DNA of 54,179 nucleotides. It comes from Methanobacteriota archaeon (GTDB lineage Archaea > Halobacteriota > Methanosarcinia > Methanosarcinales > Methanosarcinaceae). Shown piece after piece: positions 32,659 through 42,053 of the stretch. Both the position numbers and the translations under genes were made by a program. Positions within the stretch are counted from its first letter, which is position 1. Every line of letters begins with the position of its first letter. The stretch lies in assembly GCA_023399215.1 (NCBI GenBank), contig JAEWQJ010000059.1, positions 1 through 54,179 of the forward strand, given 5' to 3'. The notes beneath the pieces are model-generated. The model was not told the DNA's origin. It searched no databases and saw nothing but the letters and a program-made list of their open reading frames with translations.

Positions 32659-33081
32659 TCAGGATTTCTTTCTGGAAGTTTCTCTCTTTTTTTCCAGAAG
32701 TACCCATAATTTTTCACATTCACCGGCTGTAAGCCCGATTTGCTTAACAAGGTATTCTTCCGTTTTCTGGTTCTTTACCGTGTCTTTTATCAAATGGCTT
32801 ATTGTATCCCTATGATGTCCTGTTATTCGTTCAATACTTCGTATTCCGTTTTTTTCAAGGAATAGCCGATATATCAGTCTTATTTCATCTGCTGATAGAT
32901 GCTTGCGGTAAACAGCGGTGCCTTTTGTATCCATAAAAAACTTTCCGCAATGTTTACAGTAGTATCGCTGGTGTCCGGTTTTATACTTTCCCCGTTTTAT
33001 AATAGCTTTCTCTTCTATCCTGAGATAATACTTGCATTCAGGATTTGGGCAAACAGTCTCATTTTGGTTTTCAACTGACAT
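32659..33081 (-). CDS. IS1 InsA-like zinc-ribbon/HTH protein (orphan)
   Basis: A 140-residue protein from ATG 33081 (MSVENQNETVCP). The N-terminus has a zinc ribbon with paired cysteines (CPNPECKYYLRI..., YYCKHCGKFF), then a helix-turn-helix (LSADEIRLIYRLFLEKNGIRSIERITGHHRDTISHLIKD), as in InsA, the DNA-binding part of IS1-type transposases. A catalytic DDE partner (InsB) would be expected on the same strand below 32659, but none is present. It is therefore a transposase remnant or a captured DNA-binding protein. Nine more codons upstream to 33108 are open. Confidence 0.7.
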   Translation of the reverse strand: MSVENQNETVCPNPECKYYLRIEEKAIIKRGKYKTGHQRYYCKHCGKFFMDTKGTAVYRKHLSADEIRLIYRLFLEKNGIRSIERITGHHRDTISHLIKDTVKNQKTEEYLVKQIGLTAGECEKLWVLLEKKRETSRKKS

Positions 33082-33108
33082 AATATACTCAATAATTTGT
33101 AACTTCAA

Positions 33109-33866
33109 TAATATATTTATTTTGCTCGGTTCGTCTCAAACACTTTGTTTCAGATTGATTCATTAGCATAAAAAACAAGCGTGATTTAAAATTCATTATC
33201 AGATTGACTCATACAAATAATACAAATAAAATCCATTATATTTATTATTTATGAGAAAAGATAAAAAATGCAGGACCTCTTCCTGTAAAATTTAAATTTA
33301 TCCATAAGCTTTGATTCTGCAAGAACATTCTGAGCCATAAAGAGAGATGTTTTGCTTTATTAGCCCAGGTAAATGAAATATCGATTTTAAAAGCTTCATT
33401 GTTCATAGTTATCAATATTCGAATCTATCCCTAGCCTGATAGCCAACCGCATCTATGCCGGACATCGCACCCTTCATTTATCCTCGCCTGGCAAAAAGAA
33501 TTGCATAATTGCCGGTGTCGTGTCCCTCAGCGTTTCACTTACGATTACATGACTATTCCTAGTACAGACTATTCCTAGTACATGACTATTCCTGGTGACC
33601 TCAATAGAAGCACCTTACAATCTCAGGCAGGTTTTGTACACCGGATACGATCCCCTGCATTTTTTCTTCTCCTGGCAGCAGCGTATCTACAGCTGAATAC
33701 TTAGACTTTAATGTTTTAATCCGGGCATCGGCTAACTCAGGGTAAAATCAATAAGTATGGCACCTATACTCCCGACTAGCTTCATTCTTTCCGGGAGCTT
33801 TTACGCTTTTTTAAGTTATTTTAAGTACACGCTGAGAATCTAAAAATTGTACTTAAAAAAATGTAT
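33109..33866. other. Region with a decayed, internally duplicated gene
   Basis: Apart from the relic at 33415-33747, no intact gene is seen. The plus strand at 33549-33593 has repeats of GACTATTCCTAGTACAT. The left part is AT-rich upstream sequence of the InsA-like gene. Confidence 0.5.
33415..33747 (-). pseudogene. Decayed gene with two related LPGE segments
   Basis: On the minus strand one frame reads FYPELADARIKTLKSKYSAV then DTLLPGEEKMQGIVSGVQNL before TGA at 33601. Further on, shifted frames read SETLRDTTPAIMQFFLPGED then KGAMSGIDAVGYQARDRFEY. The LPGEEKMQGIVSG and LPGED-KMKGAMSG segments are clearly related, so an internally duplicated or tandem gene has decayed by frameshift. I do not recognise the family. 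Confidence 0.6.
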
Positions 33867-34589
33867 TTACTCGTTAAAAAGTTCGGATAAACTTTTCACT
33901 ATCTTTACATACGGATATTGTAAAAACTCAGTTTCCGTTGTCGTTCCTGTGGTCACGGCCGCAAAATCAACATTTGCTGCCAGGGCCGTTTTAGCGTCAA
34001 TCAGATTATCTCCAATATACAGCACATTATCAAGTTGCTCGTTAAGGCTGTCAATTGCAAGCAGTAATCCTTCTGGAGATGGTTTGGGGACTTTAACATC
34101 CTCACCTCCAACAATAATATCTATTAAATCCAGAACCCCGTGCAGGTTTAAAGTCTCAACTATTCTAAAATGATATTTTGTGGTTACGATACCTGTATTG
34201 AGCCCATTCTGTTTTAATCGCTCTAATGTATTTACTGTGTCAGCATACAGAATTGTTTCTCTGGACATTACCTCGTTAGCCTTTTCCCGAAACAAACTTA
34301 GAAAACGATCTATCAAAACTTCGTTTTCGTTGTTTGTTAGCTGAATAAATGCTCTGTCGAGTGGTAATCCGACAGTTCTTTTTATACTTTCACGGTCAAA
34401 GCAGGGAATGTCTAGCTTGCTGAAAGCGTAGTTGAAACTTGAAACAATACCACTCGTTGCATCGGCTAATGTGTAATCAAAATCAAAAATAACAGTACTA
34501 TATTTTATATATTTCATATCTCCAGCCTTGAGTCCTTTTGTTGACATAGAACCTGCAAATATTGGCAAAAAATCCTGCTGTACTGGCAT
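33867..34589 (-). CDS. HAD-superfamily hydrolase, phosphoglycolate-phosphatase-like
   Basis: A phosphatase with all four HAD motifs: DFDYTLAD (nucleophile and acid/base Asp), TGIVTTKYHF (Thr), KVPKPSPEG (Lys) and YIGDNLIDAKTA (acidic pair). A helical C1 cap domain lies between motifs one and two (FNYAFSKLDIPCF...). It resembles Gph/pyrophosphatase PpaX-type enzymes, acting on small phosphate esters in the cytoplasm; the substrate is uncertain. The frame opens at ATG 34589, but MKYIKYSTVIFDFDYT (ATG 34517) fits the family length better, as the first 24 residues have no counterpart in it. It appears monocistronic. Confidence 0.85.
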   Translation of the reverse strand: MPVQQDFLPIFAGSMSTKGLKAGDMKYIKYSTVIFDFDYTLADATSGIVSSFNYAFSKLDIPCFDRESIKRTVGLPLDRAFIQLTNNENEVLIDRFLSLFREKANEVMSRETILYADTVNTLERLKQNGLNTGIVTTKYHFRIVETLNLHGVLDLIDIIVGGEDVKVPKPSPEGLLLAIDSLNEQLDNVLYIGDNLIDAKTALAANVDFAAVTTGTTTETEFLQYPYVKIVKSLSELFNE

Positions 34590-35421
34590 AATATCTTTTC
34601 GCCCAAAACCAAAGGTATTTTAACCCCTTAAATTCGCATGCTCTATATTTTTAGAATTAAGGACACAAATGTAGGGTAGATATTATTCTTTAAGGCATTT
34701 GCTACAGGTACTTTTGTCATAACTATTCAACAAAAAAATAAAAATTCATATACAGGATAATTTAATTAGAATTAATTAAGCTATTTCATGAGTTAATTCC
34801 AGAATATGAAGTTTGAAGGACATTATTCTGAATATATTTCTACACTATTACACTATTCAGAATAAAAATATTTAATAGATTATAATATGTTATAATATGT
34901 TGTAAATAATTACTACCTATATAATTTAATACTAGTCGGGACTTATCGCCAGTATTAAAAGCATATGGTCGTCAATGAGAACTTTATCTGATGGCCTGAA
35001 GTTCCAGATCAAAATTACCAGCATGATCTTGTGTCAAAACTCCGATCAAAAAATAAGATTTAAACCAGGCATAAATAAGCTGGTTGAGAGAATTAAATCA
35101 AAAGAAATATACACGTTAAGAAGTAACACAAAACAAACTAGTGTCATGGCAATTTAATTACTGAACGTTAATATTAAGACAATACATCATCCCTAGTCCC
35201 TTTCATAATTATAAAAACTGAAAAATAAATTCTCTAGACACTAGCTCTTTATCATATCTTTAAACGACATGTAAGTTTTCTGTATATGATCTAAAAGATT
35301 TTACCCGGAATTGACATAATCTTAATATTATTCAACTACTTAATATTATTCAACTACTTAATATTATTTACAAAAATGAATGTGAATATCTATTACTAAT
35401 AATCTGCCGAGGGAAAGTTGA
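34590..35421. other. Intergenic region with a MITE-like element and tandem repeats
   Basis: A 60-codon plus-strand frame at 34975-35157 (FKPGINKLVERIKSKE) runs into the MITE-like element, which supplies its last codons. It may be a gene cut by the insertion, but evidence is weak. An 18-base tandem (AATATTATTCAACTACTT) lies at 35323-35376, upstream of the next gene. Confidence 0.45.
35138..35244. mobile_element. MITE-like element, copy 2 (107 bp)
   Basis: Starts CTAGTGTCATGGCAATTTAA and ends TCTAGACACTAG, the same ends as the 109-bp element at 9376. Perfect 8-base inverted termini, similar length and unrelated centre indicate a non-autonomous element or solo ends mobilised by a transposase elsewhere in the genome. 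Confidence 0.7.
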
Positions 35422-35886
35422 TTGATAAACGAACCGAATAATAAAAACTGGATTAAAGTAGGCGGAGTTTTACTGGCAGTCTTTGTCGTACTAGCTTTGA
35501 TAGTAGGAGTAGTAATGCCGGGCATGAGCTCTCCCGACTACCGGCATGGCTACCAAGATGGCTACCGAGACAGCTATCAGACTGCTTTCAATGGCAAATA
35601 TTATGATGTCAAAGGTGGCTTAGGCGATAACAGTAGCTATAATGAAGGTTACATACACGGCTATGATGAAGGCTACCCCGATGGTCAACTGGACCTTGGA
35701 GCCCACGATGGACTTGGAACAAGCCAGGCCCTCGAAACCAGTCCGGCTCTTGAAACCAGCAAAGCTCTCGAAGCCAGTCAGAATAATGAAACCAGCAAGA
35801 ATAATGAGACCAACCATGACAATGAAACCAGCTCGAGCAGTGAAACCAAAGAGGGTCGCCAAATTACCTTCAATAGTAAAAGTTAA
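35422..35886 (+). CDS. Membrane-anchored protein with GY-DGY repeats and NET-rich tail
   Basis: A 154-residue protein from TTG 35422 with GAGGG upstream. An N-terminal membrane anchor (VGGVLLAVFVVLALIVGVVM) is followed by a repeat segment of the form YQDGYRDSYQ and YNEGYIHGYDEGYPDG. The hydrophilic tail has repeated ALETS and NNETS units. The N-E-T triplets are possible N-glycosylation sites, so the tail probably lies outside the cell. GY-x-DGY repeats occur in several short archaeal and bacterial surface proteins of unknown function. The tail repeats (15 to 18-base units) look able to vary in length. Confidence 0.65.
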   Translation: MINEPNNKNWIKVGGVLLAVFVVLALIVGVVMPGMSSPDYRHGYQDGYRDSYQTAFNGKYYDVKGGLGDNSSYNEGYIHGYDEGYPDGQLDLGAHDGLGTSQALETSPALETSKALEASQNNETSKNNETNHDNETSSSSETKEGRQITFNSKS

Positions 35887-36048
35887 GGTAATTGGCATTA
35901 TAGAATCCGAAAATGGATACCTCCATACTCTTTCCTGATTTTTGCATTGATTCTACTCTTCAGAAGCAGTGCAGCAGTAGCAAGACTAAAAGGAGATTTC
36001 TCAGATACTTAGCAAAATTTATCAATACGGCTCACTAATGATCTTTTC

Positions 36049-36471
36049 ATGCCTGTGGAAACAAGGGAAATCTCAGTAACTGGAAAAGAGGACTGCGGAA
36101 TTGTTGACATAACCGAAATAATCTCAGAAGAAGTAAGAAAATCAAAAATAAGAAACGGAACGGTTACGATCTTTTGTATTGGGTCAACCGGAGCAATAAC
36201 TACAATGGAATTTGAGCCTAATCTCTCAAAAGATATCTCTGAAACGCTTGATCAGCTAATTCCACTTGACAGGGACTATCACCATCACAAAACTTGGGGA
36301 GATTATAATGGAGGTTCGCATTTAAGAGCTATGCTCATCGGCCCGAGCCTTACAGTGCCTTTTGTTGAAAAAGACCTTACTCTTGGAACCTGGCAGCAGA
36401 TTGTGTACATTAACTTTGACAGGATTGAAAAAGTAAGAAGAATCATATTGCAGATACTCGGGGACTTTTAA
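36049..36471 (+). CDS. YjbQ / UPF0047 family protein
   Basis: A 140-residue protein of normal family length. Typical segments are GTVTIFCIGSTGAITTMEFEPNL (the STGAI-x-T-E pattern), LIPLDRDYHHHKTWGDYNGGSHLRAML, GPSLTVPFVEKDLTLGTWQQIVYINFD and the C-terminal RIILQILGDF. The family is widespread in archaea and bacteria, with reported weak thiamine-phosphate synthase activity; the physiological role is unclear. Conserved His residues (HHH, GSH) may bind metal. It is probably monocistronic, starting at ATG 36049. Confidence 0.9.
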   Translation: MPVETREISVTGKEDCGIVDITEIISEEVRKSKIRNGTVTIFCIGSTGAITTMEFEPNLSKDISETLDQLIPLDRDYHHHKTWGDYNGGSHLRAMLIGPSLTVPFVEKDLTLGTWQQIVYINFDRIEKVRRIILQILGDF

Positions 36472-37157
36472 ACGGATTTGGTTCCTAAAAGAGAGGTTTC
36501 TTTAAGAGCCGCGTTTTTAAAATTATCTCTCTAAAAAAAGATATTTCGCCAAAGGAATCCTGTTTGTTTAAGATCTATTTTTTCTTAATCTCAGTCATTC
36601 TTCTTAATCCTGCTCATCTTTCCAGGCTGTGGAGAATAGCTTGAGCAGCATGAAATTAGCTTGAGCCGTAATTTATCACTTAATAACAACAAAAATAGTG
36701 TGTTGATTTTAGTGTGCTGATTTTAGTGTGCTGATTTTTTTGTAAAACCATAAGTCAGACACAGTATCGGACTCAATAGCATGAGTTCCATCATAATTTT
36801 GTGCAGTTTTTTTCATTAAGTATTCATCAATCGCCAGGTATCCACCAATCACCAGATATCCACCAATTGAGCCTGAGAAAACTACCTCTTATCGGATAGG
36901 TTCTTTACATACAACTTTTGAAATCAGTAGATTATAACTACACAGGCCAGGAAAAAATCTTCATTTATCCGGCTTTTATCTCCCCGCCTTTTTTAAGACA
37001 GATATTTCCTAAGTAACTGCCAAATAGGGCCAGAATAGAATTTTCTTTCGGACTTCTAAATGTTTGCTACCTCAAAGGCGGCCTATTATGATCTGTTAAG
37101 AAACATCTTTATCAAGTAGTGGGCACAAACTATTCTAAAAAATCAAAGGGGAGATAA
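36472..37157. other. Intergenic region with a 14-bp tandem repeat
   Basis: AGTGTG(C/T)TGATTTT is repeated three times at 36697-36738, and an ATCCACCAATCACCAGAT-type pair lies near 36820-36870. I see no gene or RNA. The last 40 bases give the GGGGAG ribosome-binding site of the lipoprotein gene. Confidence 0.5.
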
Positions 37158-38048
37158 ATGAAAATAAAAAGTTGGCTAATCATTTTAGTAATTTTAATAT
37201 TTATTCCTATCTCCGGCTGCATGGAAAGTTCCAGTAAGTTATCTGGAGAAGGCAGCAGCGGGTATTTCCATGGAAGCGTAAACTCCAGTGAACTATCGAG
37301 AAAAATCAACAGCAACGAGAATCTCACCTCGGCTCCTTTTCTTGGTTATGATGTTCTTTACCAGGTCTCTACAATCGATGCTTTGCTTCAGGGCGTTTAT
37401 GAAGGAGACTTTTCTATTGGAGCACTTGAAACTCATGGAGATTTTGGAATTGGAACACTTGATGGTCTTGATGGAGAAATGCTGGCTCTTGATGGGAATT
37501 ATTACCAGGTAAAAAGTGATGGGATTGCATATCCTGTATCTGAAAATATGACCACTCCATTTGCTATGGTTACCTACTTTGAAACCGGCAAAATCCTTAG
37601 GCTTGAAAAGCCAATGAACCTGACAGAACTTGAGCAGTATCTGGACCTGAACCTGCTTTCGGAAAACTTCTTTTATGCTGTTAAGATTGAAGGAAACTTT
37701 TCGTACCTGAAGGCACGAAGCGTGCCAAAGCAGGAACCACCGTATCGTAAACTTGTGGATGTTGTCTCAAATCAGACTGTTTTCGAATTTGAAAATGTAA
37801 GCGGCACACTGGTGGGTTTCAGGACACCGGACTACGTGACCGGCATCAATGTTCCAGGATATCATCTTCATTTCATTACCGAAAACAGGAGTGCAGGTGG
37901 GCATGTCCTTGAGTTCGAGCTTGAGAACGGAACTGCTGCTCTCGATGCAACACCAGCCTTTTTCATGGAACTTCCCACAAGCTATAGCTTTGCAAAAGTA
38001 GAATTGGGAAAAGACTTAAAATCCGAAATGGAAACTGTGGAAAAGTGA
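37158..38048 (+). CDS. Acetolactate decarboxylase with lipoprotein signal
   Basis: A 296-residue protein. Residues 1-21 are a lipoprotein signal ending ISGC (lipid-modified Cys21). The mature part matches alpha-acetolactate decarboxylase: VLYQVSTIDALLQGVYEGDF, THGDFGIGTLDGLDGEMLAL, TTPFAMVTYFE, and the zinc-ligand block GYHLHFITENRSAGGH (His236, His238, His249). The enzyme turns 2-acetolactate into acetoin. A signal-bearing form would act outside the membrane, as in some bacilli; in a methanogen the substrate source is unclear. It may have been acquired from bacteria. Start ATG 37158 follows GGGGAG. Confidence 0.9.
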   Translation: MKIKSWLIILVILIFIPISGCMESSSKLSGEGSSGYFHGSVNSSELSRKINSNENLTSAPFLGYDVLYQVSTIDALLQGVYEGDFSIGALETHGDFGIGTLDGLDGEMLALDGNYYQVKSDGIAYPVSENMTTPFAMVTYFETGKILRLEKPMNLTELEQYLDLNLLSENFFYAVKIEGNFSYLKARSVPKQEPPYRKLVDVVSNQTVFEFENVSGTLVGFRTPDYVTGINVPGYHLHFITENRSAGGHVLEFELENGTAALDATPAFFMELPTSYSFAKVELGKDLKSEMETVEK

Positions 38049-38180
38049 ATTTGAGCTTTGACCTCGCGCGGATTCAAACTTATAAATACTTTTGCAAACT
38101 GAGCTTGAATCTGCGCTTTAGATATGAATCTCCCTGAGTTTCACTATAATTCGGACAAGATCAAGTGTCATTCACAGAAA

Positions 38181-38345
38181 AATTTAGAATAGGAAAATTT
38201 AGAATAGGAGAATTTAGAATAGGAGAATTTAAAATAAAGGGATTTAAAATAGGGGAATTTAAAATAGGAGACTTTAAAATAGGAGAATTTAGAATAAGGG
38301 GATTTAAAATAGGGAAATTTAGAATAGGAAAATTTAGAACGGATT
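38181..38345. repeat. Eleven-copy 15-bp minisatellite
   Basis: Eleven consecutive 15-base units close to AATTTAGAATAGGAG run without gaps. On the plus strand a 60-codon frame (38165-38347) reads FRIGE/FKIGE five-residue units, on the minus strand an ILNFP/ILNSP series. Neither has a good ribosome-binding site, so I treat it as a repeat and do not call a gene. Confidence 0.95.
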
Positions 38346-38377
38346 GATTTCTCAAGAATGCTTCCAATACGATTGCT

Positions 38378-39370
38378 TTAGTGAGGCCAGCAGTCTTGCC
38401 AACAAATTTTCCATTCTTCAAATTTTTGTTCAGTGAACGAAGAACGCAATTCTTGATATCTTTCGTTGTTCCAGATTGAGTCAATTGGAGTTTCAAATGC
38501 ATTTCCCATTTTGTAATGTCCCCCACAGCACGGAGAAACCGTTCCATCCCAGTATACTACCATGCTATTCCACGGCCAATAACACGGTTTCTTTTTAGCC
38601 GACTTTTTAGCTTTAATTTGACTTTGAATTTTAGCTAGATCGGGAGACGAGTTATCCAGTACTACAGTAAATTTATCAAAACCCATATTAATGGACAGTT
38701 TCTCAGCATCCTTTAATTGATGAGAATTGTGGTCAAATAGTATAAATTTAAATTCAATAAAAGGAGTTTTAGAAGTTAACTTCTTTTTTATATTTATTAA
38801 AGCAGAGGCATTTTTCAAAACGAGATTTAAATCTCCTCCCCGCCTGTATTTTTCATAAACATCCTGTGTGATACCATCTATAGAGACAATAAGGTGATCC
38901 AATCCACAAGTAACTATTTGCTCAAGCTGTTTCTGAGAAAGTTTCATAGAGAAAGAAGTAGGGAATATTGTTCCAATATTTCTTTCATGACAATAAGCAA
39001 TTATCTGGAACAAATATGGATTAAGCAGTGGCTCCCCACGATGGCTAAGATTTACGCCGAAAATGTTGTCAGCAAATGGATCTATAATTTTCTTGAAATT
39101 ATCAAGCGTTAGAATCATTTTTTCATTGTCTTTGTTTTTTAATTCTCCTCTACCATGATAACATTTTGGACATTTAAGGAAACAATTTGGAGTGGATTCT
39201 ACTTTTATAAAATAAGGCGTGCTGGAAAGAATGATCTTTTTAGTTTTGAATTCAGTTTCATTCACAATCAGGTTGGAAAATTTTTTACTTGTTGAATGAA
39301 CTATACTTGTCCTTATGAGAAATTTCACAGAGCTAAATCTCTCAACAAACATTTCAATTTTAGGGCTCAT
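38378..39370 (-). CDS. Radical SAM protein with SPASM-like C-terminus
   Basis: A 330-residue enzyme. The radical SAM core has C-x3-C-x2-C in ESTPNCFLKCPKCYHGRGE, then GVNLSHRGEPLLNPYLF and LDHLIVSIDGITQDVYEKYRRGG, as in MoaA/PqqE-like proteins. The C-terminus (KKPCYWPWNSMVVYWDGTVSPCCGGHYKMGN, WKICWQDCW) is a short SPASM-type cluster region. Such enzymes modify peptides, lipids or cofactors. No precursor or partner gene is nearby, so the substrate is unknown. It lacks an N-terminal RRE, unlike the maturase at 20291, and is not obviously linked to the fibre. Start ATG 39370. Confidence 0.85.
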   Translation of the reverse strand: MSPKIEMFVERFSSVKFLIRTSIVHSTSKKFSNLIVNETEFKTKKIILSSTPYFIKVESTPNCFLKCPKCYHGRGELKNKDNEKMILTLDNFKKIIDPFADNIFGVNLSHRGEPLLNPYLFQIIAYCHERNIGTIFPTSFSMKLSQKQLEQIVTCGLDHLIVSIDGITQDVYEKYRRGGDLNLVLKNASALINIKKKLTSKTPFIEFKFILFDHNSHQLKDAEKLSINMGFDKFTVVLDNSSPDLAKIQSQIKAKKSAKKKPCYWPWNSMVVYWDGTVSPCCGGHYKMGNAFETPIDSIWNNERYQELRSSFTEQKFEEWKICWQDCWPH

Positions 39371-39945
39371 AATTTTAGCACTTTAAATATATTATACAAA
39401 AAATATTGTAGAATTATGAAAGATGTTATAGAATTTGCCTACAAAATTTGCCGGAACATTGTGGATAGCATATTAAGTCAAATATCATTTCATAATGAGA
39501 CGGATATCACACAATATAACATAAGATATACCACACAATATAACATAAGATATACAGATATTAAAAATTAACTAAGTTATATGATTTCACTTAACCCAAA
39601 TTTTTAATTAAACTTCCTTGAGGCTGTTAATTGAGGTTGTTCAAAACCCCTGAAAAGGGAAACTCATTACTTTAAACCTTTAGTAGACAATCTTGCAGTA
39701 CATGGCATCCAGAAAACAAATTTGTGCGTGAGATTGGAGTTTTAGAATGAAAACATGTAAGAGTGACCAAAAAACATTTTGCCAACCAAATATTTTGAGG
39801 GAAATATTTTCAGAACGATAGCTCTCCTACATGATCCTGATATAGTGTTTGATACTCATGCCAGCATACACTCATATGACCTCCTCATGACTTCCTCGAG
39901 GACTTCATTGCTACTTCCTCACAATAATCTCACTTTTGGAGACCT
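39371..39945. other. Intergenic region with a perfect 24-bp tandem
   Basis: CACACAATATAACATAAGAT plus ATAC is repeated exactly twice (39508-39531 and 39532-39555). No credible gene on either strand; the plus-strand frames here lack binding sites and fold patterns. Confidence 0.6.
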
Positions 39946-41529
39946 TCACGACGTAATTCCCTGTTCCCAGGCTTCTTCAGTCATCACGATCAGTGCTGAA
40001 TTTGCATTTTCTGTATACGTATCATATCCAGAGGATGTCGCCTGATCGAAATATGAAATTTCATAGCCGTCAGTAATCTCCGGGGCTTTAATCATCGTTG
40101 TTTCAATTAAATTCCAGCTTCCATCCACCTTAAATGCAACAAACACGTGACCAGGGATATGAATAAGTGCCGTACCCACACCTACAGACTCAAGTGCAGA
40201 CGCATAAAGTACAGCCAGATCGTCGCAATCTCCCCCTTTGAGGGACAACGTTTCGGATGGAGTCTGGATATAATCAATACCTGTCCCCAACGGGTCATTG
40301 GGATCGGAGACGTAATACACTCCGTACCGACCAAGTGCATCAAAAATTAGTTTGGCTTTTTCCAGATTGTCATCGGTACCCATTGTCGCATTTGCAGCAA
40401 TATACCTCACATTTGAGTCATGTGGATCAATGTAATATGAATAAAACGATTTTAATGAGATATCTGCATCTGTAGATGCCAGCCTGGAAGTATCTGCTAA
40501 TGGAAGCGCATTTTTACCATATACTTTGAGGGAAACTGTGCTTTCCACAACAGGCTGTTTTGTTCCTGATGAACTGTATTCTAGTTTCAAGTACAGATTT
40601 TTCGTTGATTCTTTGCCAGCTTTTTCAAATACCTCTTCGGGTATTTTTGGGGTTACTCCTATTTTCGACACTTTATTAGGAGAGATCTCATTGATAGACT
40701 CTGAGACCCAATCCCCGCCTTCAATGCGGGTAGACAGAATAACATTTTCTGCAGACGACTCTCCGTTGTTAGCAATAGTCACCTGGAAAAACTGCTTTTT
40801 ATTATTCACATAATAACTGTATACTGCCGGGCTTACACCAGACATATTGGAGACTGTACCTGAAATCACCAGTTTTGAAGGAGAATAGGACTCATAATTC
40901 CCAACAATATTCATTTGTTGGCCAAATTTTAAGGTCACTAACTGGGACTGAGGAGAATGATAATTATTTACATTACCGTATTGCACTTTGTATGTACCAG
41001 GCTTCAACTCTGTTGATATCTGCCCATTACCCTGAAATTCTCCGTCTATGAATATATCGCCACTTACAGGAGAGGTTTTGACAATTAGCTTTGATACCGT
41101 CCTGGAATTAGGGTCTGTACCAAACTCAAAGATCTCCTGATAATCTCCGTATAAGTCTCCGTCAGAATTTTCACTCAACGGATTAGTTTTATACTTGTTT
41201 ACCTCGTCAAAGTCCGAGATTTTATCGGAATCAGTATCACCGTTTGCAGGATCAGTATGGAGTGTGTTGACTTCATATCCATCAGGAATTCCGTCAGAAT
41301 CCGAATCAGATGTGAATATACTGGTATCGTGCTGAATCTCACTGGGGGTATTTAATCCGTCTCCATCAAAATCCACAATAACAGCCCCTACCCCACAGAG
41401 AGCAATAATTATTATTGCCGGAGTAGTAAAATTGAACCTGAGCCTGTGAGCAGCCCCATACAAAACAACAAGAACTACGGCTAGCTTGGCTAGCCTGGCG
41501 ATTGTATGTGAAATATCAGCATCAATCAA
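39946..41529 (-). CDS. Membrane-anchored protein with calcium-type repeats, PEGA and transglutaminase-like domains
   Basis: A 527-residue protein. Two hydrophobic N-terminal helices (LAKLAVVLVVLYGAAHRL, TTPAIIIIALCGVGAVIV) anchor it. Residues 52-140 contain thrombospondin type-3-like acidic repeats (DFDGDGLNTPSE, DSDSDGIPDGYEV, DTDSDKISDFDEV, NSDGDLYGDYQE). A PEGA domain follows (IVKTSPVSGDIFIDGEFQ), then a CARDB-like beta domain, and a transglutaminase core (LKGGDCDDLAVLYASALESVG, PGHVFVAFKVDGSWNLIETT) with candidate Cys and His. It probably sits outside the membrane and may act in cross-linking or proteolysis of surface proteins. The start at ATG 41529 is the longest sensible one. Confidence 0.8.
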   Translation of the reverse strand: MIDADISHTIARLAKLAVVLVVLYGAAHRLRFNFTTPAIIIIALCGVGAVIVDFDGDGLNTPSEIQHDTSIFTSDSDSDGIPDGYEVNTLHTDPANGDTDSDKISDFDEVNKYKTNPLSENSDGDLYGDYQEIFEFGTDPNSRTVSKLIVKTSPVSGDIFIDGEFQGNGQISTELKPGTYKVQYGNVNNYHSPQSQLVTLKFGQQMNIVGNYESYSPSKLVISGTVSNMSGVSPAVYSYYVNNKKQFFQVTIANNGESSAENVILSTRIEGGDWVSESINEISPNKVSKIGVTPKIPEEVFEKAGKESTKNLYLKLEYSSSGTKQPVVESTVSLKVYGKNALPLADTSRLASTDADISLKSFYSYYIDPHDSNVRYIAANATMGTDDNLEKAKLIFDALGRYGVYYVSDPNDPLGTGIDYIQTPSETLSLKGGDCDDLAVLYASALESVGVGTALIHIPGHVFVAFKVDGSWNLIETTMIKAPEITDGYEISYFDQATSSGYDTYTENANSALIVMTEEAWEQGITS

Positions 41530-41710
41530 AAGTACACCCCCCTGAAAACAGAAATTATGCTATACACCCAGTTTAACTGTAAAAAAATAATATGTAAGTG
41601 TAGTTATTTGAAAGTTTCTCAGCTTTTTATTCTGAATTTTTTTAGGTATGGATTTGGGGTTGAGGGGGTTGATTTTCGGGGAATTCGGTAAAAAAGTCTT
41701 AATGTTTCTT

Positions 41711-41850
41711 TGTTTTTTGGAAAATACGAGGTTTTCTAAGGTAGCTATGCACTATATAAAGCAGAACTCCAAGTAAATAAACCGTTTAGTCTTAACGTTC
41801 ATTTTCCGGAAAAGGTAAATAAGTGGGAAGTATTGGTTTCAAGTCAAAAG
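41711..41850 (+). pseudogene. Decayed C-terminal fragment, same family as 45643-45777
   Basis: The plus strand reads GFSKVAMHYIKQNSK, then after a stop and a frame change KPFSLNVHFPEKVNKWE. The parallel fragment at 45643 reads LGFSKGILHYMKQNAKSDK and LFSLNSHVLERVQAW. I associate this with the C-terminus of a Methanosarcina CRISPR Cas1-type protein, but only from memory. No CRISPR array is nearby. Confidence 0.45.
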
Positions 41851-42053
41851 TAAAATGTGTATGTTTTTACCTGTAAAATATAAAAATGCAAAATTTACAG
41901 TAAAATAGTAAAACGATATCAAGAAAAATTATAAAAGAAATTAAGATACCTGTTGAAGATCTAAACCTTGCATTCTCATTGAGCCTATGGAAAAAATCAG
42001 GGTCAGCCCAAGGAAAATTTTTAATAAAGATTTTGAGGAATATAACAAAACAT

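Noticed and set aside
38165..38347. 60-codon plus-strand frame and a 129-codon minus-strand frame through the 15-bp repeat
   Set aside because: Both are produced by a gap-free simple repeat without stops; no ribosome-binding site or non-repeat domain supports translation.
38378..39370. Second radical SAM enzyme as part of the fibre modification system
   Set aside because: It lies 15 kb away, on the other strand, lacks an RRE domain and has no Cys-rich neighbour; a link cannot be supported.
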